Part shown: positions 32,699-40,898 of the stretch, piece after piece
Position numbering within the stretch: position 1 is the stretch's first letter
Layout: each line of letters opens with the position of its first letter
Virus record (IMG/VR): IMGVR_UViG_3300025326_000090
Coordinates: 1-41,821 of that record
From: a virus
Length of the DNA: 41,821 nucleotides
Strand: one strand, 5' to 3'
Program-made: the position numbers and the translations under genes
Notes under the pieces: generated by a model
Database searches by the model: none
What the model was told of the DNA's origin: nothing
The model's input: the letters and a program-made list of their open reading frames with translations, nothing else

Positions 32699-35235
32699 AA
32701 TCGATCCTGGGTCGTCATTTGTGGCGCAATCGCCAGAATCATGCCTGGTAACGGCTGATCCTGCCGCCAGCAAAATTGATTGTCCATATCATAATCAAAA
32801 TCAATATTCTCTGAAATAATGCCGGTAAATAATTCCGGCGGTTGATTAGTTTCATCCGCTGATGTACGGAATACCACGGTATCCAGATTGTCAAAATCCT
32901 TGCCGATTTTAAGCCCCAGGGTACGATGCAGCATCATGGCGATCCGGTTAATCCGGCGCGTTTTGCCGATGGCCGTACCGTCCTGCGCACCAGATTCTGG
33001 CCGCAATAATTTCCCATCACTGTTGTAATTATAACCCACATGCACCAGTGATGCCGGACTCGCCAGCGTGATTGCGCCCAAGGTCATTACTTCGTCCGTT
33101 AATGGCGCACCATCCGCTAGTATGCTCACGGTTTCGCCTTCAAGATGGAAACCGCCGGTAACGGTCGTCACCGTCATGCGCCAGAGGGCGGAAGCGATCA
33201 AGGTTAAATTGGGCCACGCGGCTTGTATGGTCGCTGTGACGACCGTGCCGGAGGTATAGCCGGTGATCTTGGCGATGGCCTTGTAATTAACGCCGTTCAA
33301 TACATAGGGATAATGGATATAACGATCGACGTCGCCAGATACAAACACGCTCGATCCAGCGGTAAAGGTCACGCCGGTAGTGTCTTTAACATTGGCACCG
33401 GTTCCCGGAGTCAGGGTGGCGGCAATCGTATTATTGAGCGTCAATCCGGCATCCAGAAAAAAGGCTTCTTCTTGCAGATCATCATCTTCAAAAAAGGCCG
33501 TCATGTATTCAATAAACCGTTTCGTGCCGCCATTGATATAACGCTTGACCACCATCCAGACCTCATCATGATCCGCGCCCACAGAAGGAATGATGGCGAT
33601 GCTTTCGACAATCGCATCATTGCCCAGTGCATCACTCACCCCGCCGATGATCTGCCTGGCCCAACCGATACGCAATGTATCCACGGAACGCTCATAGGTG
33701 GAACTGACCAGCACGCCGTCGCTTCTGACATACCATAACAACGATTGCGGATCGATCATGGAGGCGGAATCCACAATGCCGCCACGGGTAATGTGTTCGG
33801 CGATTTCGGTCAAGTCCGTAGACTGAAACCCGTCCACGTCAAAAAAGTAATTCAATTCCCGCACTTTATGGCCGGTGCGCTGCACAAAAACAACGGCCTT
33901 GCCGGAATGGATGGCCTGTAAATTGGCACTCCCGTAAAAAGTCGTCGGCTGGGCATTAATACTGGTCGGTGTCAGGGCTTCGCCGAGATTGGAACTACGG
34001 ATAATCCATTCTCCGGCGACCGTCCCGGCGAACAATCCTTTTTCGTCGCTGATCAGCCATTGAATATTATTGACACCATTGGAGTTCAAGGTAAAGGCCA
34101 GCGCGTTACTGGCGATCACCGTGCCGTCGGTGCCGGAGGGTGCGAAGTTTTCATAATCCCCGGAATTACTGGCATCGAGCCGTAATGGTGATCCTAAAGC
34201 CCCGCCGAACACCAGTCGATCTTCATGGAAGGTCGAGCAGGAGGGATAGCCGGTCGTGTCTGACCACACGCCCAGCCGCCAATTCACTTTGGCCGCCGTC
34301 GAAGTCAGGGTATTGACCACATCCGCCGTAACGACAGTGGTCGACGTGTACCCCACAATTCTGACATAACCCCACACCGTTCCCTGTTGCATACGGATCA
34401 TCCTGCCGACATCAGTCGATAAAAACCCACTGCCGCCATTGATACCGGTCACTGCCGAGGCGGTCACGGTAATCCCGGCCCCGGTTGCGGCGCTGGGGGT
34501 TAAAGTAGTGGCCGTAGTATTGGTTGATAGATACGGCCCATCCAGAAAGGTGATCGTTGTCAAAGTCCACGACGTATGCCCGGTGCGGGAGAGCTTGCGC
34601 GGCGCGTAGGAGGGATGGGTGATATAAAGCACATCCGCCGATTGCGTGAATTTAAGCGTAAACAGATCGGCGGTCGCATAGGTCGTCACTACTTCATAAA
34701 TTTCTCCAATAGTACCGCCGCTCGCATAGGTCGTATAAGCAGTGCTATCAATGCCGGAGAGTTCAAAAGTATTGGCCCCAACGTCAACATTGGCGACGGT
34801 AAACTCACGATTATTAACTTCCGTCATGCCGAGTACGCCGGTAATTAATATACGATCAGTGTTGGCATAGGTATCGGCCCCGGTATAAGTCACTACCGCT
34901 GGATTGGCTTTGGTGATGCCGGTAATGGCTTGCGTCGTCAAGGTGATCGAGCCATTGTCTTTATAAAAACGCGCATAGAGATTGCCGAATTCAATGATAT
35001 AGGCTTGCGTCGTCGAAAATTCAAAATTAATGATGCGGGTCGCCAGACTGCTGGTTTTGACTTCAGCCACAAATTTGGTGCCAGGACGCCGCGCTAATCC
35101 ACCTTGGATGGCCGGGATGTAATTGAGACACGTCGTCAGCCCTGCGGCATAACGCTGTGAATCCACGCGACCGGAGGCCAGCGGGCTAAATTCACCGGAA
35201 CTGAATGATGACTGCAAAGGTGAACTACGCGACAT
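32695..35235 (-). CDS. Tail tubular protein B-like
   Basis: An 846-residue protein starting MSRSSPLQSSFSSGEFSPLASGR, followed by GGLARRPGTKFVAEV (about residues 46-60), both marks of the T7 gp12-like tail nozzle family. The rest is beta-rich. It would form the distal tail tube or nozzle on which fibres sit. It follows the tail tubular A-like gene by one base and precedes the internal virion set. Confidence 0.88.
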   Translation of the reverse strand: MSRSSPLQSSFSSGEFSPLASGRVDSQRYAAGLTTCLNYIPAIQGGLARRPGTKFVAEVKTSSLATRIINFEFSTTQAYIIEFGNLYARFYKDNGSITLTTQAITGITKANPAVVTYTGADTYANTDRILITGVLGMTEVNNREFTVANVDVGANTFELSGIDSTAYTTYASGGTIGEIYEVVTTYATADLFTLKFTQSADVLYITHPSYAPRKLSRTGHTSWTLTTITFLDGPYLSTNTTATTLTPSAATGAGITVTASAVTGINGGSGFLSTDVGRMIRMQQGTVWGYVRIVGYTSTTVVTADVVNTLTSTAAKVNWRLGVWSDTTGYPSCSTFHEDRLVFGGALGSPLRLDASNSGDYENFAPSGTDGTVIASNALAFTLNSNGVNNIQWLISDEKGLFAGTVAGEWIIRSSNLGEALTPTSINAQPTTFYGSANLQAIHSGKAVVFVQRTGHKVRELNYFFDVDGFQSTDLTEIAEHITRGGIVDSASMIDPQSLLWYVRSDGVLVSSTYERSVDTLRIGWARQIIGGVSDALGNDAIVESIAIIPSVGADHDEVWMVVKRYINGGTKRFIEYMTAFFEDDDLQEEAFFLDAGLTLNNTIAATLTPGTGANVKDTTGVTFTAGSSVFVSGDVDRYIHYPYVLNGVNYKAIAKITGYTSGTVVTATIQAAWPNLTLIASALWRMTVTTVTGGFHLEGETVSILADGAPLTDEVMTLGAITLASPASLVHVGYNYNSDGKLLRPESGAQDGTAIGKTRRINRIAMMLHRTLGLKIGKDFDNLDTVVFRTSADETNQPPELFTGIISENIDFDYDMDNQFCWRQDQPLPGMILAIAPQMTTQDRL

Positions 35236-35236
35236 G

Positions 35237-35809
35237 TCAAGCCCGCGCCGTCAACCATTCATCTTCAGGCAAATATTCGGCCGTTTTTTCTATCGCATTG
35301 ATACGGCGTGCTTCCCGGATCACCATGATATAATCGGTTCTGGCAGCTTCCTTTTTAGTATTGCTTTGGGTTATTTCCTCGCACAGTTCATAGGCGATTT
35401 TGGAGGACAAGGCTTCGCGGAACAGTGCGTCCATCGTGTTCGGATCGGTAATTTTCGCGACATAACGGACATCGAGCGGCGCCGCATCATCCGTCAATAA
35501 ATTGCGCCCTTCAATCGTCCAGTCCAGATCCGCAAGATTATCAAAGCGATCCCGTGGCAGTAGGCGTAAAAAATCGGAGGGTAACTGGAACTGATTATCA
35601 AAATAGAATGTGGGTGCGGTCGCCAGTGCCGCCAGTTGCACCCGCTTTACTGAAAAGCTCCATGGATGGGCGCGAAGTTCCGCATCGCGGATCGGCTCAT
35701 AGGCGACATTGCAGGAGCGTGCATTGGCCGAATCCTGCGTCAATGAGGTAATTCTTCCGGCCCCCAGTTTTTGCAGGGCACGGTTACAAATTTCTGTTTC
35801 ACTGCTCAT
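35237..35809 (-). CDS. Tail tubular protein A-like
   Basis: A 190-residue protein with the start SSETEICNRALQKLGAGRITSLTQDS and LRAHPWSFSVKRVQLA, the hallmark of the T7 gp11-like tail adaptor family that joins portal to nozzle. FQLPSDFLRLLP follows near residue 75. It directly follows an intrinsic terminator placed between it and an HNH gene, so it may need its own promoter or read-through. Confidence 0.88.
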   Translation of the reverse strand: MSSETEICNRALQKLGAGRITSLTQDSANARSCNVAYEPIRDAELRAHPWSFSVKRVQLAALATAPTFYFDNQFQLPSDFLRLLPRDRFDNLADLDWTIEGRNLLTDDAAPLDVRYVAKITDPNTMDALFREALSSKIAYELCEEITQSNTKKEAARTDYIMVIREARRINAIEKTAEYLPEDEWLTARA

Positions 35810-35830
35810 GGCATACGCGAAACCTTAATT

Positions 35831-35856
35831 AAAAAAGGGCGCAATCAGCGCCCTTT
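35831..35856 (-). terminator. Intrinsic terminator inside the late operon
   Basis: AAAGGGCGC (35834-35842) pairs perfectly with GCGCCCTTT (35848-35856) around a 5-base loop. Reading on the minus strand the stem is followed by a U-run. It lies downstream of the HNH gene (35891) and upstream of the tail tubular A-like gene. Confidence 0.8.
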
Positions 35857-35890
35857 CAGTATATAGCATATTCTGGAATAAATTAAACGT

Positions 35891-36373
35891 CTAATAGGCA
35901 AGAACGTCAGTCCACCTATTTTTCTTCACCCTATTATCTTTAGCGTGAAGTAATTGAAGATTGTTTTCGACATGGAGCCCACACACGTTTTTCCCTTTTA
36001 GTGGCACAATATGGTCAACTTCTAAATCCAGCCAGATAGACCGAAATAAACCGCAAACCTCGTACATTCCGGCAATATAATCTAAGTTAGCCCACCTTGG
36101 CGTAGCTTGTAGTTTTCCAGCCCGTCGGTTGTTTTCGTAATTTGTTAAGTGGACTCGTTTCGTTTCCGTAGATCGACGCTTTGCTGCCTTTACTTTCTCT
36201 GGATTTTTCTGTCGCCACACACGCATATACTCTTTTTTCAATGCGTCTCGATTCGGGTGGCGCGTAGCCCGTCGTGCAGCCGCAGATCTGGCATAGCCGC
36301 CAGAATTACGCATAGATTCAACACGTTTGAAAATATGGGCCGCGCTTTGCTTGCGACCCGTATTAAAATGCAT
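35891..36373 (-). CDS. HNH homing endonuclease
   Basis: A 160-residue protein with basic N-terminal repeats (RQKNPEKVKAAKRRSTETK), then ATPRWANLDYIAGMYEVC, the catalytic LDLEVDHIVPLKGKNVCGLHVENNLQLL and a Lys/Asn-rich ending. This is the HNH fold of phage homing endonucleases. The broken HNH gene at 39342 (IPKWAN, LEVDHIIP, VCGFHCEDNLQLL) is a clear relative. It sits between head and tail genes with an intrinsic terminator right after it. Confidence 0.88.
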   Translation of the reverse strand: MHFNTGRKQSAAHIFKRVESMRNSGGYARSAAARRATRHPNRDALKKEYMRVWRQKNPEKVKAAKRRSTETKRVHLTNYENNRRAGKLQATPRWANLDYIAGMYEVCGLFRSIWLDLEVDHIVPLKGKNVCGLHVENNLQLLHAKDNRVKKNRWTDVLAY

Positions 36374-36380
36374 GGATTAT

Positions 36381-37016
36381 CTAACCTACGTCTAACTCTT
36401 CCCAGATGATACCGAAGTTCGCCACCAGTGTCGTCGCCGTGGCCGAAGCCGCAACCGATACGAAACAGGACGGCGGCACGGTAATCAAGCCATCTAATCG
36501 TACCCAGTTCATGTCTCCTATAGTAACTGTCAGGGCGCCTGTAGATACGCTACCCAAGGGCAGGAAAAACTGGTTCGCTACGGTCGTGCCTACCCGGTAC
36601 GGCGTACAGGCTGATGCGGCCCCGCCAATCAACAGATTAGCGGAACTGTCAATCGCGGTCGCAGTAGTCGGTGCCGCCGGTTGTCCACTGCCGCCCGTCA
36701 AGCCAATGGCTGCGGCCACTGTAGACACCACCGAAATACCCCAGCCAACCGCCAGAATACTCGCTTTCTTGGTCGTCGAGCCGTTCCACAACAGCGGTCC
36801 GCCGGTGCCCGCTTCGGTCGTCCAGATGACTGGAGCGGTGACAATCGCATTCGCCATGTACAGGTTGCCGCGTGCCGATGCTTCCGCATAGAGACTGTGC
36901 GCCATGCCGGTAATCAATTCACGGTCTTTGCCTAGCCGCAATTTGGCGGATACGCCATCAGCGACCCGGCTTGTACCGGCTTCGCCCAGCATGGTTACAT
37001 TGTCAAGGACACTCAT
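36381..37016 (-). CDS. Structural protein (head or neck)
   Basis: A 211-residue protein rich in Ala, Gly, Thr and Val (TGGSGQPAAPTTATAIDSSANL), beta-type with little charge, consistent with a virion shell or neck component. It is in the cluster between the capsid and tail genes. No specific family is recognised. Alternatives are a head decoration or head-closure protein. Confidence 0.55.
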   Translation of the reverse strand: MSVLDNVTMLGEAGTSRVADGVSAKLRLGKDRELITGMAHSLYAEASARGNLYMANAIVTAPVIWTTEAGTGGPLLWNGSTTKKASILAVGWGISVVSTVAAAIGLTGGSGQPAAPTTATAIDSSANLLIGGAASACTPYRVGTTVANQFFLPLGSVSTGALTVTIGDMNWVRLDGLITVPPSCFVSVAASATATTLVANFGIIWEELDVG

Positions 37017-37030
37017 AGTATTCCCTCAAG

Positions 37031-37225
37031 TTAAGCAATCGGACTTGTTTCTTTCATTTGCAAATAGGCTTCAATGGCTTTCAGCCCCATCAGCACATGC
37101 AGTTTGTTCGTATAAATCGTATCGGCCACACGCAGTTCAATGGCTTCCGAGGACGTGGCTGCGCCTTCCGTGACCATGTGCTGCATGTTCTCGCCGAGGA
37201 TGACGCTGTAGAACCGGTCGGCCAT
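37031..37225 (-). CDS. Small structural-region protein
   Basis: A 64-residue protein, MADRFYSVILGENMQHMVTE at the start, ending in a helix (HVLMGLKAIEAYLQMKE). Its start overlaps the stop of the upstream structural gene (TAATG). Function is unknown. A head-assembly helper by position. Confidence 0.5.
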   Translation of the reverse strand: MADRFYSVILGENMQHMVTEGAATSSEAIELRVADTIYTNKLHVLMGLKAIEAYLQMKETSPIA

Positions 37226-37725
37226 TAGATGACGTACTTCACTTTCGTCGCAATCGTGCCAGCGGCGGTGCCATTGGTTACGCTCGTCCAGCAGATGTCG
37301 TAATCACGCATGGAATCAGCGGCCAGCGCCAGTAATTCCCATAACCGTTTTTCCACCTTGTCAATGTCAGTTGCGGTGGCTTCCAGCATATGCTCGGTAA
37401 ATACAAGCGCGCTGGATAAATCAACGGCGGAGGCAAAGACATCAGCATCCACCACGGCCCCACCATTCGCGGCGGTCTGGTAGACGCCAAGATGATAGGA
37501 GGTGCCAAGGGTGATGGCGTCGCAGCCAGTCAGAATACTGGTGATGCGCGCGTTTGACGGTACCCGTACCATGCGATAAACAGAACCATCGTCATCGGCG
37601 GCGGCAACTTCGACCGTGCCGACGGCCTCATACAGGGTGCCTTTGGAGATATAATCGCTGGTCAATACCTTGGGATCGGCATCGGCATTGGTAATGAAAG
37701 TGCTTTTAGTGTTGGCTACCGCCAT
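37225..37725 (-). CDS. Virion structural protein downstream of the capsid
   Basis: A 166-residue protein with ITSILTGCDAITLGTSYHLGVYQ and GAVVDADVFASAVDLSSA, beta-rich and low in charge. Proteins with this kind of sequence follow the capsid gene in several podoviruses and are taken as head decoration or minor head proteins. GTGGAG lies 10 bases before the ATG. Confidence 0.6.
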   Translation of the reverse strand: MAVANTKSTFITNADADPKVLTSDYISKGTLYEAVGTVEVAAADDDGSVYRMVRVPSNARITSILTGCDAITLGTSYHLGVYQTAANGGAVVDADVFASAVDLSSALVFTEHMLEATATDIDKVEKRLWELLALAADSMRDYDICWTSVTNGTAAGTIATKVKYVI

Positions 37726-37744
37726 GTTAATTCTCCACGTTAAG

Positions 37745-38227
37745 TTAAGCTATCTGTAAAACTTGTTTCTTTGAGAGATACTTTTCGTTATGTATCTTCT
37801 GGCATTTCCTACATTCACGGCCAGAACCGTCTGCTTTCATGTATGTATTTTGTTCCGTAAATTCATGACCGCGTTTGCAATGAGTTTTGATTCTGTTATG
37901 TTCTCCACGGCAAGGTATTAATTTCCATTTGGCAATGATTTCTTCAATCTTTTCTTGTCGCCTTGGGGACAACAAAGAATAAAGCGTCATCATCAGGCCG
38001 ATAGCGCGTTTGCCATGAATATGCAGGGAATTATAAAAAGTTTCTTTATTGGTTCCCCAATTCTTGAATTTATAGAATTTACCACCAACAAGTTTATGTA
38101 CTTTTTCAAGTGGCCACATTTCCTTTTGCGCTATCGTGATAGATGGCGTTTTGCCCCACATAGAAAAACATGCTTCACCGTCCATAAATCCGGCCAGCCA
38201 GTAAATATCTGTAATATTTAAAGCCAT
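37745..38227 (-). CDS. LAGLIDADG homing endonuclease with Cys knuckle tail
   Basis: A 160-residue protein with one LAGLIDADG motif (IYWLAGFMDGEACF, residues 8-21), which implies a homodimer. The C-terminal part has CKRGHEFTEQNTY and RECRKCQKIH, forming a zinc/NUMOD-like DNA-binding tail. It is inserted directly after the major capsid gene, and its ATG overlaps the capsid stop (TAATG), so it is co-translated with a highly expressed gene. It probably targets intron-free alleles of the capsid region in relatives. Confidence 0.85.
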   Translation of the reverse strand: MALNITDIYWLAGFMDGEACFSMWGKTPSITIAQKEMWPLEKVHKLVGGKFYKFKNWGTNKETFYNSLHIHGKRAIGLMMTLYSLLSPRRQEKIEEIIAKWKLIPCRGEHNRIKTHCKRGHEFTEQNTYMKADGSGRECRKCQKIHNEKYLSKKQVLQIA

Positions 38228-39123
38228 TATGCTCTATAGCTCTCTATTGAATATACCTTGTTTTCCTCAAGCCGGGTCGCGCCGCAGGTCATCTTGACAT
38301 AGGCTTGCCACGGTTCGCTCTGGATGTCATTGCGCACCGTAATTGAAGCCTGTATTTCATTCCACACGCCCAAGTGCATCCCTGATTTTGCCCACACCGG
38401 CACATCCACTTCATTCGTACCGGCAGCCACGCTTTCAATCAGTTCGCAATAAATGAAATTCATGCCGAGGAAACGGGTCAACTTTCCGTCCTGCAAAACC
38501 GGGGTGTCCCTCTGATTGAAGTCAGAGGATACCATCTGGATATCCTCCAGCAAAGAGGATTCGTCTTTGGCGGTCAGGCCGATATAGACCGGATCGTTGT
38601 CAAAGTCCACGAAGTTGGCCCGCATGAGTTCCTTAACGGCCTTGATTTTGGCGACATTGAGGCGTGAGTTGGCGCCGCCGGTGGAGACATCCACTTCATT
38701 GGCGGCGGTAAAGATGGTGCTGCCAGCACCAGCGACGCCGGTTTTCGCGGCATCGGTAAAGGCATTGATGATGGCGGTATCTTTCTTGCGGCCCAGGGCA
38801 TAAACCGCATTTTCAACATAACGGCTGCCCGGATCGGTCAGGAGGCGCAATTTATCAAAGCTGTCAATCAACTGCGGCACATCGTAATCGGTCGGTGTGA
38901 CCCAGCGCCGGGAAAGTGCGGCATCAATACGCGGCATATCGGCGAAACGCGAGGTGACCGTATTGGCTTCAATCGAACCTACTTGATCGACGGGAGAGGC
39001 CTGGGTGCCGACATAAGAACCCATTGAAACAGCGCTGGAGAGCTTGGAGCCCTTCTGCTGTAACAACAGATCGATGTTGGTGGAATATTGCTGGACGTAC
39101 CACGAAGGTATATTTACGGACAT
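38227..39123 (-). CDS. Major capsid protein
   Basis: A 298-residue protein starting MSVNIPSWYVQQYSTNID. The sequence (RWVTPTDYDVPQLIDSFDKLRLLTDPGSRYVENAVYALGRKKD, KELMRANFVDFDNDPVYIG) fits the HK97-type capsid proteins of podoviruses. AGGAG lies 8 bases before the ATG at 39123, favouring it over an ATG 33 bases upstream (39156). It has its own sigma-70-like promoter (39309-39337). It builds the icosahedral head with the scaffold protein encoded across the contig join. Confidence 0.8.
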   Translation of the reverse strand: MSVNIPSWYVQQYSTNIDLLLQQKGSKLSSAVSMGSYVGTQASPVDQVGSIEANTVTSRFADMPRIDAALSRRWVTPTDYDVPQLIDSFDKLRLLTDPGSRYVENAVYALGRKKDTAIINAFTDAAKTGVAGAGSTIFTAANEVDVSTGGANSRLNVAKIKAVKELMRANFVDFDNDPVYIGLTAKDESSLLEDIQMVSSDFNQRDTPVLQDGKLTRFLGMNFIYCELIESVAAGTNEVDVPVWAKSGMHLGVWNEIQASITVRNDIQSEPWQAYVKMTCGATRLEENKVYSIESYRA

Positions 39124-39308
39124 TACAATGCTCTCCTGGAAAATGAGAATAATCATTCTCGAAGGGCTTGTCCTAGAGGGGGCCGGCTTCTACCAATTAC
39201 TACTAATGGCGTAGTGCCTACTTTGAGGCGTTCATCCGGTTCTAAAAAAGAATTATCGGAACTACATCGTTAATAACTTATGTTTTCACGGTCATTAACT
39301 TATATATA

Positions 39309-39337
39309 AAGATATTCATTAAAAATGAAAATGTCAA
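39309..39337 (-). promoter_or_regulatory. Candidate sigma-70 promoter of the capsid gene
   Basis: On the minus strand TTGACA (complement of 39332-39337) and TATCTT (complement of 39309-39314) have a 17-bp spacer. The -35 is perfect. The -10 matches 4 of 6. Transcription would start near 39302, giving an untranslated leader of about 180 bases, which contains a small palindrome GAGAAT-AATC-ATTCTC near 39141-39156. It lies just after the end of the disrupted HNH gene, so the capsid could be expressed even though the inserted element blocks read-through. Confidence 0.55.
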
Positions 39338-39341
39338 GTAT

Positions 39342-39579
39342 TTAATTAAAAAATCCATCAGGCCAATAATGATTACCTTTGCTGATGTTGTCTGTCCTAG
39401 ACAAAAGTTGCAGATTATCTTCACAATGAAAGCCACAAACTTTATTACTTATCAATGGGATAATATGATCTACTTCGAGGCCAGATATTCGTGCTTTATG
39501 ATAAATTTGTTCTATTTTTTCAAAATTTGCCCATTTTGGTATTGCATTTTTTTGTGCGGCCCTCGTTTTGCAGTCTTTG
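39342..39579 (-). pseudogene. HNH homing endonuclease, C-terminal catalytic fragment
   Basis: Reading on the minus strand: TRAAQKNAIPKWANFEKIEQ, GLEVDHIIP, NKVCGFHCEDNLQLL, then stop at 39342. This is the complete catalytic half of the same family as 35891-36373. There is no start codon. Upstream the frame enters the inverted end of the inserted element and meets a stop. The N-terminal half lies at 109-420. Rejoining the halves across the 8-bp duplication leaves a one-base frame difference (see findings). It lies between scaffold and capsid genes. Confidence 0.8.
39572..39579. repeat. Target-site duplication AGTCTTTG, copy next to the element's left end
   Basis: AGTCTTTG precedes the left inverted end (39580-39596) and matches 127-134 beside the right end. 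The two copies are the only ones in these flanks, and the outside sequences belong to one HNH gene. Confidence 0.75.
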
Positions 39580-39615
39580 CGGAAGTATGTACTTTACGAA
39601 ACATAGTTTAATAAA

Positions 39616-39640
39616 AACCCCTCGGTCACGGGGAGGGGTT
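39616..39640 (-). terminator. Intrinsic terminator inside the element, minus strand
   Basis: AACCCCTC (39616-39623) pairs with GAGGGGTT (39633-39640). On the minus strand the stem is followed by UUUUU-A-UU. It would stop minus-strand transcripts of the element, and late transcripts from upstream, before the capsid gene. Beyond it, 39641-39686 holds another inverted pair GTTTCTTGG / CCAAGAAAC. The remaining 39687-39851 shows no gene, only a possible -10 box TATAAT at 39831. Confidence 0.75.
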
Positions 39641-39851
39641 GGTTTCTTGGGTGGGGGGAATTATGCCGCGGGGGCAACCAAGAAACATGATCAGCTTAAC
39701 CAATCAACAAGCTAATGTCTGTACACCAAAATGATGATTTTTCAGTTATTTTATTGTCACTTATCAGGGATATATGATAGTTAGTGGCTAATTGTGTTGT
39801 AAATCACATGAAAAACAACGCAAAAAATCATATAATTAATCTGTTGTATCT

Positions 39852-40232
39852 ATGCTGTCTTGCACAAACTTGATAAATATTGATAACCCGCGTCCTGACT
39901 GGGCGTTAAAGGCGTTTTTTATGAGAGAAAAAATAGTCCCATTAAAGCCTGTTGTAGACACCATTATTATTACGGTGAACTACCACAATTTTGATAGGTA
40001 TCACTACTTTAATTCTACTGATGTCCTGGGGCTTCATATTGGGAGCAATGATCTGAAACGTGCGTTTGATGACATAACGGGTGTAATTGAGACACTTATG
40101 GAAGCTAATTATGGCATCTTGTGTAAAGCAATTCCGTTAATGACATTTGATGAATTTCTGGCCGCCGCGAAAGATGATGGCATCAGGAAGGAAAATACCA
40201 ATCGTTGCTTTGAGCTAAGAATGGCCGCATAA
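39852..40232 (+). CDS. Hypothetical protein on the element
   Basis: A 126-residue frame. The body from about residue 24 (MREKIVPLKPVVDTIIIT) to the end (FDEFLAAAKDDG, RKENTNRCFELRMAA) is compact and mixed alpha/beta. An ATG at 39921 gives a 103-residue version with a slightly better context. It is followed within four bases by a small gene whose product resembles HicA-type folds, so a toxin-antitoxin pair is conceivable but unproven. Confidence 0.5.
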   Translation: MLSCTNLINIDNPRPDWALKAFFMREKIVPLKPVVDTIIITVNYHNFDRYHYFNSTDVLGLHIGSNDLKRAFDDITGVIETLMEANYGILCKAIPLMTFDEFLAAAKDDGIRKENTNRCFELRMAA

Positions 40233-40235
40233 CAA

Positions 40236-40406
40236 ATGGCCGCAATGCGCTTGTACAGCAAGGATGAGCTGGATAACGCGCTTGTAAAGCTTGGCTGGCA
40301 GAAAACAGAATCTAAAGCTCAGACGGTTGAGTTTTGGAAAAGTGCGAATGGTAAACTTCTAACAGTCCCGGAACCAGACCCGGTATCCGGCGCATACTCT
40401 GACTAA
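40236..40406 (+). CDS. Small protein on the element, weakly HicA-like
   Basis: A 56-residue protein: LYSKDELDNALVKLGWQKTE, then TVEFWKSANGKLLTVPEPDP. The order helix, GW, short strands and xLTVPxP resembles HicA/YcfA-type folds, but the catalytic His of HicA is absent. Start ATG at 40236. An in-frame ATG at 40245 is an alternative. The end of the preceding gene and this start form a short direct repeat, ATGGCCGCA, twice. Confidence 0.45.
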   Translation: MAAMRLYSKDELDNALVKLGWQKTESKAQTVEFWKSANGKLLTVPEPDPVSGAYSD

Positions 40407-40444
40407 TATTGTAGTTGAGTAAAGGCATTTCGTCAAGTAAAAAG

Positions 40445-40651
40445 TTAGTCTTTTTCTATTTTTCCTGGGCGGCGTGTTATGGAGTTTTTGTCGATGAGCG
40501 CCCTAATGCCCTCCCAAAAGACAGCCTGGACAATCGAAGCAGGCTGGTTACCAAAACCTTCTTCGTCCATCAGGTCATTCACATAGGCAGCCATTTTCGC
40601 AGTTAAGTCAAACTGTATCGATTGGCCTGTGGTAGCACGTTTTTTTGCCAT
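40445..40651 (-). CDS. Ribbon-helix-helix-like DNA-binding protein
   Basis: A 68-residue protein: QSIQFDLTAKMAAYVNDLMDE gives the N-terminal strand and first helix, ASIVQAVFWEGIRALID the second helix, and a basic C-terminal tail RRPGKIEKD. This is the ribbon-helix-helix plan of small repressors and antitoxins. Repeats of TTTCCAATC (40671-40702) lie just upstream of its start and are a likely operator for self-control. Confidence 0.6.
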   Translation of the reverse strand: MAKKRATTGQSIQFDLTAKMAAYVNDLMDEEGFGNQPASIVQAVFWEGIRALIDKNSITRRPGKIEKD

Positions 40652-40670
40652 TTAGGAATTTTACATGCAA

Positions 40671-40702
40671 TTTCCAATCAAAAAAGATTGGATTTCCAAT
40701 CA
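40671..40702. promoter_or_regulatory. Operator-like repeats upstream of the RHH gene
   Basis: TTTCCAATCA occurs at 40671-40680 and 40693-40702 with an inverted GATTGGA (40686-40692) between. Position 20-50 bases before the RHH start fits an autoregulatory operator. Confidence 0.5.
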
Positions 40703-40898
40703 TTCTTAAACTACTATATATAGATATTAAGGATTGATATATCCCCTTATCTAGGAACTGGATTAGTATGGGGTAATCAGAATGGCGGAAATGGTATCGC
40801 CAACACCGCTTACAATGCGGTAATTGACGAGAGTCCATGAAACTCTCGAAACCCATGTATACTTGGGTTTACGACACCATCTCCAAACTAAACAAAGG

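Noticed and set aside
40821-40875. Hammerhead ribozyme (GACGA, GAAA and three stems)
   Set aside because: The essential C3 would be U, the cleavage base would be U, and stem II in the needed register has only 3 bp, while a competing 7-bp hairpin uses the core bases.
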